From positions 24,157,803-24,221,802 of the forward strand of contig CM028339.1 of the NCBI GenBank assembly GCA_016647705.1: a DNA stretch of 64,000 nucleotides, given 5' to 3'. Both the position numbers and the translations under genes were made by a program. Below are positions 24,837-35,749 of this stretch, piece after piece (the first letter of the stretch is position 1; every line of letters starts with the position of its first letter). This DNA is from Eucommia ulmoides (taxonomy: Eukaryota > Streptophyta > Magnoliopsida > Garryales > Eucommiaceae). The notes below the pieces were generated by a model. The model was not told the DNA's origin and did no database searches. It worked only from the letters and a program-made list of their open reading frames with translations.

Positions 24837-26198
24837 GTTAATGTCACTTTACTATTAGATGAATTCCTCATACAACTTTGAACATTATCAAGTTTTTAAA
24901 TTTATAAGTCTGAGTATATTAACTTTCAAATTTATAAATATTTTAAAAAGTTAATATATAAATGTTTCTTGTTCAATTTTAAGGGTGTTTGGTGAACAAT
25001 TCACGAATTTAAAATTTTAACTCATGCAATTCACGCACTACAATAATTTTTTTAGAAGTCCAAAATTATTGTATTAAAAGTCATTGTAATTTTTTTTTCA
25101 TGTAAAAAAATAAAGTAATCTTTATGGTGTATAGTTACTTTGGGCTTTTGACATAATTGTTAGACTTCTCAAAAAAATATTGCACCGAATAAATTGGATG
25201 AATAGTAAATTACAAAATTTAGAGTTTGACAAAAAAAAAAAATTGCATTTTAAACGTTAGATGTATAATTTCATTATTTTAAATAGATAATTAAACAATA
25301 GAATAAAATTATGATTGTAGAAGTAATCTTATTTTCTCTATTTCATTCCGTTCATATCTTACGGTTTTTTTGGGTAGTATGTATGATGTTTTACCTAATG
25401 CCTCTATTAACTAATCAATTTTTTTCCCTTTTTTTTTTAAAGAAGAAGAAGAAGATGTGTCTACCTTACATCTCTAAGGAACAATCACTTCTTTAATTTT
25501 TTTTTTTTTTGGAGTTTCTTAATGTACACTTCACTTGTTATACATTTCATAAAAAATAAATAAAAATTATTTAATTAAATTATTATTTTATTCTTTAGTT
25601 TACTAACACATATATCCCTTAGACTTTTTTATTTTTACACATTCCTCTCATTCTATCTTGCTCCCTTATGAGACGAACTACCATCGCGGAGACGGCACGG
25701 GCGTCAAATTTTATCTATCTACTCTCTCTTTCATTTTCTAACCCACCAACCCCCGCTGGTACTTCCCCTCCACCCACACCCGCTGTTATAGATCTCCCAC
25801 TGAGCGCCACCTACCCCCTATCCACTACTTCTCTCTTCTTCTTATTCCTCCTCTCTCTATACATACATATATATATACAAACAACAATTACTCAGATCTA
25901 CAATCTTAGGTCTATAGATCTGAACTCAGATATACAGATCCAAGCAATTCTTTTTTTATGTATGTGTGTGTGTGTGTGTGTGTGTGTGGAGAGAGAGAGA
26001 GAGAGAGAGACGAATAATAAGAAGAACAAGAAGAAGAAAAGGAATAGGGGGATAAGGAGCAGGGGGACTGGTGGACAGGGGACCGATGGTGCTGGACGAT
26101 GGTGGGAGGTGGGTTGGGGGCGAGGGTTGTTGGTCAAATTTTATGAAAACAAATGGGTTAAAAATTAGTAAACTTATTTTAAGAGGGATAAAAAATAT
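24837..26198. other. Intergenic sequence with microsatellites
   Basis: There is no supported gene. An AT-rich stretch is followed from 25660 by a patch of CT-rich, leader-like DNA. An open frame of 166 codons at 25668-26168 runs through simple repeats and has no recognisable domain. Confidence 0.4.
25963..26010. repeat. Compound (TG)n(GA)n microsatellite
   Basis: Uninterrupted TG dinucleotides for about 25 bases run directly into GA dinucleotides for about 22 bases. Confidence 0.95.
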
Positions 26199-26699
26199 TG
26201 AAAAAGGATCTTGAGTCTTTCATATTCATTCTCTTGAATTACAAGGGTATATATAGAGTTTGATTCTAGAGTATCCCTATACCCTAGAATCAATCTATTA
26301 CATAATCTAAATTAGGAAGCTATTACATAATCTAGAAAAATATAATTTGTACCTTATTTAACACTCCCCCTCAAGTTGGTGCATGGATGTCCCACATGCC
26401 CAACTTGTCTAGAAATTTTAAGAATACCCGATTTGATATTTCTTAGGTGAAGATGTCGGCCAATTGATCCTCTGATTGAATCTTAGGCAATTCCATAATC
26501 TTTCCATCCAACTTTTCCTTAATGAAAAACTTATCATCCTCGACGTGCTTTATACGGTCATATTGAACTGGATTATACGCAATGTCATATGCTGCTTTAT
26601 TATCACAAATATAATCGAATAGGTTGTTCAGATAAATAACCCAGCTATTGTAAAAAGAGTCTTAGCCGTAATGTCTTACACAATACATTTGCCAAACCT

Positions 26700-28000
26700 C
26701 TGAATTCAATTTCTGCACTTTAGGAAGCTACAATATTTTGTTTCTTACTTTTCCATGTCACAATGTTACCTCCTAGAAAGGTAAAGTATCCAAAGGTAGA
26801 CCGTCTGTCACCTACATTACCAGCCCAATCAGCATTGATATAGGCTTCTATGCTTTGATGGTCTGTGTTTTTAGAGAATAATATTCTTTTTCTTGGAGCA
26901 AACTTTAGGTACCTCAAAATGAGAATAACTGTATTCATATGTTGTTCTCTAGGATTATGCATAAACTGACTGACAATACTCAAGGCATAAGTCAAATTTG
27001 GTCTAATATGAGATAAGTACAACAATCTTCCTACAAGTCTTTGGTATCTTCCTTTGTCAACTAGTACTTGATTGGGCTCAACACACAACTTTAGACCTTC
27101 TTCTACGGGTGTATCAACTGGTTGACATGCTGACATATCAGTCTCTCATAATAGATCTAGTGTATATTTTCTTTGAGATAGAACTATCCCTTTATTAGAT
27201 CGGGATACTTCAATCCCAAGAAAATATATTAGAGGGCCTAGATCTTTCATTTCAAATTCTTTGGACATACCTTACTTTCATTAGGATCATTCCTTGTAAC
27301 CACCATATCATCGACATATACAATGAGTGCAATTATCTGACCTTGCTCTCTTTTAAGAAAAAGAGTATGATTTGAGTTGCTTTGATGGTAGCTAAAGGCT
27401 ATCATAGATTTTGTGAACCTTCCAAACCATGCTCAAGGAGACTGTTTCAACCCATACAATGATTTTTTTAGTCTACAAACCTTGTGGCTGTGTCTTTTGG
27501 GTATCATGCATCCTGGTAGTAGATCCATATAGACTTATTCAGATAATTTGTCATGTAAAAAAGCATTATTCACGTCAAATTGTTGTAAGGGTCAATCCAA
27601 GTTTGCACCTAAGGATAGTAGAACACGAACTGTGTTAATTTTGGCTACAGAAGCAAATGTTTCTATGTAATCAATCTCATAGGTTTGAGTGCATCCCTTT
27701 GCTACTAGTCTCATTTTAAAGCATTCAATTGTGCCATCAACTTTGTACTTCACGGCATAAATCCACCGACATCCAACTAGTTTTTTTCCTGATGGAGGAT
27801 CAACTAATTCCCATGTTTCATTTTTTTTCTAGAGATTTCATCTTCTCGTTCATAGCTGCTTTCCACGTGGGATCAGATAAAACTTCCTGCAAATTGTTAG
27901 TAATAGATACAGTAGATAATTGATTCACATAATAACTCATGGGATATTTTACTTTACTCGAGAGTTCATATTCATATGTTTAATTCTAATAAACGATGGT
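26700..28000 (-). pseudogene. Copia C3 reverse transcriptase-RNase H region
   Basis: Reversed, 27136-26720 gives 'GRYQRLVGRLLYLSHIRPNL', 'ADWAGNVGDRRSTFGYFTFL' and 'VTWKSKKQ', the standard end of Copia reverse transcriptase and start of RNase H. Upstream polymerase blocks (27290-27900) are recognisable but scattered over frames. Fossil. Confidence 0.85.
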
Positions 28001-28002
28001 AA

Positions 28003-28990
28003 CTATCTTCTGTGTGGCTTAGGAACATCTTCAATAAACGATTGGTGTGATATGTCAACTGGGGATGGAGCTATATTTTCATAAATCTCAATTTTTGGTT
28101 GAGTTAGAGAATGATCCACCTCTTCAATTATTTGGTTCTCATCACGATTTTGTTTTAATATCGTACCACTTACATTCAATTCACCCATTTCCTCATTTAC
28201 TCTAGTCTGTGAGTCATTACCACCGGAATCCAATTTCATATTAGTTATCTCCAAGTTTTCCACATCTTGGTTATCGTAATCTAGACTTTGAATTTCCTTT
28301 TGGTACTCCCCCTGAAATTTAGGTTTGGAGAAGTACATTGTATCTTCATGGAAAACAACATCCATCATGATAAATAGTTGACATGTTGGAGGGTGATAAC
28401 ACTGATATCCATTTTGATGAGTGACATACCCAACAAAAACATATCTCAATGCTTAAGGAGTTAACTTGGTACGTTGATACTTATGCAGATGTACAAACAC
28501 TACATATCCAAAGATATGAGGAGTTAAACTTGATACAGTTGGAGTCACAATTCCATCATGAAGAGTTTGGAATGGTGTTTTAAAATTTAGTGTGCTAAAA
28601 GGTACCCGTTTGATTAAATAAGCTGTTGAAGTTAAAACTTTTCCCCAATAAGACAAAGGTATATGGGCTTCAATTAGTAAAGCTTGAAAAATCGCTAACA
28701 AGTGCCTATTTTTTTCACTCGGCCACCCCATTTTGTCGGGGTGTGGTTGAACAAGTTGTCTGATGGATCTTTCTTTGTGCTTCCAAATAATGTTGAAATT
28801 CAATACTTTGATATTTTTCACCATTGTCACTGCGAAAAACTTGAATCTTTCTATTGTACTGAGTTTTAATTCTTTTATAAAACTTTTGAAATATCGAGTT
28901 CACTTTATTTTTGGATTTCATCAAGCAAAGCCATGTCATCCTGGTACAATCATCAATAAACATTACAAACCAACATATCCCACCCAAGGT
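28003..28990 (-). pseudogene. Copia C3 integrase region
   Basis: 'WFVMFIDDCTRMTWL' and 'VFRSDNGEKYQSIEF' belong to the catalytic core. 'HPDKMGWPSEKNRH' and 'RYVFVGYVTHQNGYQCYHP' belong to the C-terminal part. These are usual Copia integrase landmarks read leftward. It is broken. Confidence 0.85.
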
Positions 28991-29365
28991 ATTAACCTTC
29001 GATGGATCCCAAACGTCAGAATAAATAATTATAAATGGAAGTAGACTTTTATTTAATCGTAATGGAAATGAAACACGATGGTTTTTTGCAAGTTCGCAAG
29101 TATCACAGTGAAAACTAGAAACATCGACTCCTGTAAATAAATTGGGAAATAACCTTTTGAGATATCCAAAAGAAGCATGTCCAAACTAGCGATGCTGTAA
29201 CCATATTTCTTTCCCTTTTTTTATCTTCAAATGCAGTCACTGTCAGAGCTCGTCTTAGGCTTTCGGTACTTTTGATTCCAAGTCTAAGTAATACAGCTTC
29301 CCCTGTCTTGTACCACGACCAATCGTTTTCCTAGTTTTGATGTCCTTAAACAAACAAAAATCAGG

Positions 29366-29830
29366 CTAAAAAATGACAATATAAGATAAAGTAATTGTTA
29401 TTTGGGAAACTGACAAAAGATTATAATCTAAAGATGGAACAACTATGATAGACTCTAAATTTAATGTATTGGTGAGAGTAAAAAAAAAAATTCCCAATAA
29501 TTGGAGTCGAAATTCCATTTGCAGTAGAGATAAATTTTTGGATGGAGTGATTGAGTGGTGAGATTTGTCTAGAATCATATGTCATGTGATCTGTTGCACC
29601 AGAATCAATTATCCATGCATTATTCAAAACAAGTATTGAAATGTTTAAAATCTTACCACCATTGTCTGCAGCTACAATTGCTACAGTGGAGTGTTTTTCG
29701 TAATGTTTTTTCGAGCGACTAGAATCCCACCATACTGGATAGCCCACTAGTTTAAAACAACGACTTTTGGTATGACCAGTCTTATGGCAATGTGTGTATA
29801 TGCAGGAAGACTTTTCAACAATGGTTTATT
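29366..29830 (-). pseudogene. Copia C3 nucleocapsid-protease region
   Basis: 'AWIIDSGATDHMTYDS' is the Copia aspartic protease signature with the usual DSGA. It lies just after a zinc-knuckle-like stretch (29830-29700). Beyond about 29880 the C3 gag and leader cannot be followed. From 30160 to 30661 the DNA is GC-richer, with repeated 'gatctgagcgg' wording, and may be untranslated leader. Confidence 0.75.
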
Positions 29831-30884
29831 TACCAGTGTTGAGTTGTGCTCAATCTCGTTGACCCAAATTAGATTGATTCCAAGCCACTATGGTACTAGG
29901 TTCAAATGCTCCAGTACATGAAGAAATTTTTCACTCATTTTTTTTAGGACTGAAGTGTGATTCTTACGAAACTTTAGGTTATTGTGTTCAAATTACAACA
30001 ACATGGACCAAAGTGAAATAATGGTCAAACTTCAAGGGTTCAGAGTGTCAAAAAACCTTCTTAAAATAAAAATAAACAAGAGCAATCAATAAAAAAGTTT
30101 TTTGAAACAGAGTCCGAAAAACAAACCAGATCAGGGGCTAAGATTTCAAAGAGTCATTACGATGACTCTCCTTCGGGGATCCAATAACGTCTCATACACC
30201 TCCTGCACCCAAATGAACCTTTGTTATACTCCTCGATCCTTTCGGTGATGAAACGTCTAATCTGCGATCTTACTTTCTGAGCAGATCTAAGCGGCGACTA
30301 CTTCAAATGGTTGGACGGATCTGAGCGATGGACAAAACTGAGTTTGATTTCAGATCTAGATCTAAGGTTGGTCATGTTCACGATGGAAGCAGATGAATCA
30401 GCTGACAAATGGATCTGAGCGGCGAACAACGGTGGCGGGATCTGAGGTTCGATTTATGGTTTTTTGTTTTGGGTTATGGTTTTTTTTTTAATCTGGGTTG
30501 CGACTGAGGGGTTTTTCTGGGTTTAGGATTATTTTTTTTTGGTAAACCCTAGCAACAGAGTGATGACGACGCAGCCGATCATGACGACAGAGGTTATGAT
30601 CCTTCTTCTTCGCCGGTTGTTTGAATTCAATACGGTGAAATCGAGGGAAAACAAGAACTTTTGATAGTTGTAATTTATCTATATATTTTCAAATCGGTTT
30701 TGGTAGTTTTCGAGTATTATTATAATGTTTTAATATATTTTAATTCATTTTTATTTGTCTGTATGTAAAACAGGTGTTTGGGACGAAAAGAGATGAAAAC
30801 GGTCGATAAACGAGCAATGCGGTGGAACGTTGGTGGAAGAACAGTGGAAAAATAAGCAAAAAGGCAAGTTCAGGACTGCAGGCC

Positions 30885-31014
30885 CACCGCTGCAGCGGTG
30901 AAATCACCATTGCAATGATCAATCGAACATAATCTTCTGCTTGATCACCGCTGCAGCGATGCTTCCCACCGCTACCCGTCAAAAAGCCTATTGACTTCCC
31001 ACCGCTGCAGCGGT
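30885..31014. repeat. GCTGCAGC palindrome cluster in LTR B4
   Basis: CACCGCTGCAGCGGTG (30885-30900) is a perfect 16-base palindrome. ACCGCTGCAGCGGT (31001-31014) is a second, with near-palindromes around 30904 and 30945 between them. Confidence 0.85.
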
Positions 31015-31799
31015 CCGGCACCAGATGTTTTAGATATTTTGGGATATTTTTTAAATATTTTTTTTTTCTCTAAATATCCTCCCTTCTTCCCAAGACATTG
31101 AGGACGTTTTTAGGACCTCCTCAAGAGCTCTGGCCTATCAACCAAGAATATCACAAAGCCAATAAGAGGAAACGATCTCGAAGCGGTTTTAGCGTCAGTT
31201 CTTTGGATAACGGCTAGTCTCCTTGTTTTTCTCTTTATTTATTAGTTTTAGTTGATAGTTTTGTTTATGTTTAGCTTGTGTATTATTGAATATAGGGTTA
31301 TGGCCATGTGTAACTAAACATATATTTTCTAGGGAGCAATTTGTTTATAAAAACATTGTTTGTTTGATCTTTGTTTTGTTATCAATTTTTCATCAATATT
31401 CGATTGTGTTTACCATTTTATTACAATCATTATATGCTTGTTATGGTATTATGGTTGATTTGAGAATACGAGGTTTGACACTTGAGAGAGATAACCCCGG
31501 ATTCGAACTAGGTTTTAAACACAACGTGACGATCTAATGACTTGGGAAAGCATTAGAAAGTATGCAATCCGTGAGATTAGGGCGAGACTTAAGTGAACAA
31601 AGTTAATTCCTAGGCAATATAATCCCTTAAACGTCATATTAGTATTGTACTTATTAATTTAGTTTAGTATATTTTATTAACAAAATCATAAATTAAGTCA
31701 CCTAGATAAAATTCGGTTATGACAATCGCGATTCTCAACGACAATTTAATCCAATCTCTATGGATATGACAACCATACTCTTCCTATTATACTAAAAGT

Positions 31800-32778
31800 T
31801 AGGGGTGGTCATGGGCTCGGGAGCCCGCCCACTGAGCTAGGGCCTAACCATTTTCTTTTAGGGTCGGCCCGGTCTTTTTTTAATAATATTATATATTATA
31901 TATAATAATATCATGATTTGAGAGTGCACTACTTGAGTGGAAACAGGCTGGAAATAGATTGGTATGGGCATGAATTGATCACCTAATTCATAATTAAATA
32001 ATAACTATAATTATATAATTTATATAATATTAAGATAAAAATATTGTACCTCCTATCTTCTTTACACAACCAAAGGATGTCTCATTCTCTCTCTACCGTG
32101 TCTCTCTCATTTCACTCTCACTCGTTCTCACTTTCTCTCTACCTCTCTCTCACTCTCGCTCTCACACAGACGACGACTTTTTCGAGCCGTCACCATCCCT
32201 AACCCATCTCGCTCCACGCTGCCGCTTTTACCACCGATCTCACCACTCACTAATTCACTATCATTGCTCTCTCTCCGTATGAAGTGTTGGGCGTTTCTCC
32301 ATTTGCAAGTCCCGACGACATCAAGAGTGCTTACCGAAAACTCGCTCTCAAGTATCATCCGGATGTCAACAATGAGGTAACATTTTTCTGAATCCAACGA
32401 AATTCTTTTCAAATTTCAAGTCCAATTTCATGAAATCAAAACCCTAAGCAATCAATCGGTACTCTCTCTCTCTCTCTGTCTATCTCTCTTTGCTCTGACT
32501 GCTGAAATTTGAGTATATAATGTGTTGAATTTGACTTTAAAAAATTGTGCATTAGCCTGTTGAATTTGAGTAAACATATTCTATTGCTTTGTTTAATTTA
32601 AAAATAAAAATTATAGAGCCAGATCGAGGGTCGAGCTAGGGCCCTAATTATGTTGATAGGGTCGGACTTGGGAATGAAAACAAGACCCGATCTTAGGGCC
32701 GGGCTGGGCTAGGGCCATGTATATTTTTGTAATACCCTATCTAAATTCCAGCCCGGCCCTACCCCATGACCATCCCTA
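31800..32778 (+). mobile_element. hAT transposon (979 bp) carrying host gene sequence
   Basis: The left end TAGGGGTGGTCATGGGC and the right end CCATGACCATCCCTA are inverted repeats. CTAAAAGT (31792-31799) and CTAAAACT (32779-32786) form an 8-bp target duplication with one mismatch. GC-rich subterminal blocks ('gggccgggctgggctaggg') match the 482-bp element at 4178-4659, a smaller relative. There is no transposase. The middle (about 32080-32560) is unlike the ends: CT-rich leader-like DNA, a J-domain exon and the start of an intron. The element is nested in the family B LTR. Confidence 0.85.
32275..32376 (+). pseudogene. Captured J-domain (DnaJ/HSP40) exon fragment
   Basis: These 34 codons read '[20 protein letters not shown]' and then '[14 protein letters not shown]'. 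That is J-domain helices I and II and the invariant HPD loop, needed to stimulate HSP70 ATPase in this family. The exon stops at GAG followed by GTAACA, a proper 5' splice donor, so genomic DNA was captured, not cDNA. In-frame stops lie upstream and no initiator or helix III remains, so it is a fragment. The wording resembles organelle-targeted plant J proteins, but the parent gene cannot be named. The CT-rich DNA before it (32080-32260) may be its former leader and transit-peptide region. Confidence 0.85.
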
Positions 32779-32921
32779 CTAAAACTTGACCCGTACACTT
32801 GCGGTGAAAGTAGCGACGTAATATTCCACTACCAAGCTTTTGGCACCGTTGCTGGGGATTGATTTTTAGATTGTTGTTGTTATTGTAAGTAAATAACTTG
32901 ATTTTAATTTAGGCATTTATT

Positions 32922-33943
32922 TTGTTTATAATTTTTCTTTTTAGTTTTGTTTGTTCTACGAGGTGCTTGAAGATAGATCATCAACAAGTCCTCATGTATT
33001 TCTTTCAACGAGATTCCGAGACATTTTATTGTGCTTGGGATAGATACAAGGAATTACTATTCTGGTTCTCCAATTATCGTTTCCCGATGGAGTGTCAATT
33101 ACTAAACTTCTTCGACGGGTTATTAGTCGCAACAAGAACTTGCATGGAAAGAGGAAACGATACCACCTCTTTCTACCAACTAACCGCAGATGAAGCCTAT
33201 TGGTTGTTGGAAGACATGGCAGAGTTTGATTTTCGGAGTTGGAATTATTCAACAAGCTACAAACACTTGAGGGATAGTTTCACCATTTCTACGTCATGGA
33301 TTGACACCCAGGACCGATATGTAGAGTCTTCTCCTACCCTGGAAGAAATGTTTGTTGAATTTATAGGAGAGACTCAGGCATTCTGGAGAGAAACGAATGA
33401 CCGACTCAACAAGCATGAGGACCGTCTTGACAAAATTAAGACGACCTGCGCTGAAATTGATGAGACCGTAAAGTCTCTTGAGACTCAAATCGGTTAGCTT
33501 ATTTGCTTAATTGAGGCCAAGGCAGAAATAGTGACACTGAGAGACACACAAGTGAAAGCCACCGTGAGGAACCAAATACGAGCGGGAGGAACTTGGGTTC
33601 ATGCAATGACGATGATTCGAATGAGATGGAAACCCAAGCATGGATCGACGATTGTGATTCTTCACCATTTGAGATCCAACTATTGATGTCGCCACCGATC
33701 CAAGAAGATCACATCTATAAGGATCCAATGTGGCTCAATTGTCCTTCACCGTCTCTTGCAACGTTCATTCAGGCCAACAGAGCACATGAGACGGAGATGA
33801 GTCTTGTTGATAGTTCGAGCCAAGCAATGCCATATTTCGCCAAGCTTGAGGGTGTTCTGAATCAAGACCCATATGTGGTATTGTGTGACACTTACTATGG
33901 GCAGAAACCACTCTTTGACGAGCCCTTCTCTATGTCAAGCTGA
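32922..33943 (+). pseudogene. Athila-like gag remnant
   Basis: The 32922-33497 frame contains 'FFQRDSETFYCAWDRYKELL' followed by 'FFDGLLVATRT' and 'ADEAYWLLEDMAEFD', the retrotransposon gag (capsid) pattern of Athila-type elements, and then a heptad-rich stretch ('NDRLNKHEDRLDKI'). A second frame (33593-33943) is acidic and unassigned, as is usual for the spacer after gag. It is a truncated fossil. Sequence from 33950 to 35500 is non-coding, with 'gggggtgtggttt' wording typical of this group. Confidence 0.7.
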
Positions 33944-35749
33944 GGACAATAAACCAAGCGCTTCTTGGGAGGCAACCCAAGGTTTCAAATAAATTAAACC
34001 ATCACCGCCGACTTCATTCGGAGATGAGATTGTCTCGCCTCCCAGGTACATGTTCAAAAACCCCTTCGTCACTATAATGCATGCTAAATGTTAAGATCGA
34101 TGATTGGGTCTTTGTAGACACTGACCGTTTTAAGCTTTAGGGGGATGTTTAGTTTGTTTAGTATGTGTTCTTGTTGTTAGTTGTGTAGTTTTAGTTTAAT
34201 ATATGCATGTTTGTTTAGTTTAGTGTAAATGTGTTTATGTTTGTAGTATGTGTTGTTGTGTGCTAAGTTTTGCATTTTTATGTGCCATTACCCAATGATG
34301 ATGTTATCCCCTAGTTGTTTTTCGAGGTCAAGGGTAATGCCCATTCATGTATGTTCTGTGTGCTTGGCATGTCGTTTTGGTAAAAGTTATTATAGATCCT
34401 AATTTGCACGAGCACATACACTCAATGTATAGTTATCCAATTGATTTGAGGATCGATTATTCATTAGCCAAATTCATGACAATTTAAGGGATTCTAGAAC
34501 CTGATTGGAGAAAATTTGAGGTGAAATCCTAAGCGAGGTAATTCGGGAGACATGATTTAGGCATTCATTTTGTCGCTTGAGCCTTTGAAGCTTACTTTGT
34601 AATATGTTTATCCCTCGTTACCCTGTTGAAACCTATAAGCCGTTTCAATTCTGAACACATAACAAATACCATGGTCGATAAAACGTTTTCCAAACCTAAG
34701 TCGCTAAACCGAAGGCACAATTTGAGTTAAATCAAATTAGCATTTGTTTATACTACTTGAAGTGAGCGGTTGGATTTTGAGTGAACTTTTCATTGGTTCG
34801 GTATTCAAGTACTCACTTGTCATTTTTCTTTTATTTTAACCACACCCATGAAATTGTAATAATCGAATAAATTTGGGGGTGTGGTTTGTTAAAAAAAAAA
34901 AAACATATGTAAATATAGTTATATTATAGTTTCTTTTGACAAGCAAGTACGGAGTTCTTAAATGTATGTTCAGGGTTTTTTGAATTTATCTATGGGGGTT
35001 CAAGTGTGATTGTGTGTCAAGTGTTGTGCCTTGGGTATCGTTGAGTTAATAACATTAACCTGTTTTATATTCCTGATATACCTTTAGCCATTTTTCGAAA
35101 ACCGAACCAAATCCTATTGATCTTTTTGAATTTCCTAGCCTACATTAGTAGAGAGTGGAACTTAGTCAGGCATATGGATATCCTAATCCTTTATGGTATA
35201 AGTCGTGAGCTTCATTGGTGGATAATCCATTCCGGTCTTTGAATAGTTATATAATTGAGTTTTCGCACACACACTTGAGCAAGATCTAGAATGGCATTTA
35301 CCATTATCGAATGTTGAAATTCTAGAACACCACAAGGTACATTTTACTCCTGAACTCAATATAATTGGGGGCCATTAAGGGAAAGCATTTTGGTTGGAAT
35401 AGTTGAATTCAAAACTCGCATGCCATTGTTTGTGTTTTTATTCGTTTTTAATATTTGTGTTAGTTAATTAATTGTTTTTGTTTATTTTAGTGTGAGTGTT
35501 TTGCTCGAGAACTAGCAAAATTCTAATTGTGTCGTACCTATGTCGATTGGACCAGCTTGATTGGCGATCCCGGCGACGTAGATCGACGAATCTAGACGAC
35601 TTGTGTAACGGACTGGTTTCCCAGAGTCGCCACGCGATTTCTCTCCTTGAAGAGTTAACACTAAAACCGAATGACTAATATTTTTTTTTTATAAAAATGT
35701 GAGAAATTTTACAATATGATAGTATCGTCTATGGCGTTGTTGTACAATT

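Larger units (their letters stand above)
30662..35530 (+). mobile_element. Athila-like Gypsy, 5' part with LTR B4
   Basis: The LTR runs 30662 (TGATAG) to 32834 (...CTACCA), about 1.2 kb without the nested hAT. Six bases later comes TGGCACCGTTGCTGGGGAT (32841-32859), closely resembling the Asp-tRNA primer site typical of Athila and related Gypsy elements. A gag-like frame follows, then GGCAACCCAAGG (33970) and 'ctcgagaactagcaaa' (35506), wording common after gag in this group. No 3' LTR is seen, and the border with Copia C3 near 35530 is approximate. It is incomplete. Confidence 0.75.

Noticed and set aside
25668-26168. Open frame of 166 codons with a possible signal peptide
   Set aside because: It runs through TG and GA microsatellites, has no domain and no splice or transcript support.
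32128-32412. Reverse-strand open frame of 94 codons
   Set aside because: It is the shadow of the captured J-domain exon on the other strand.
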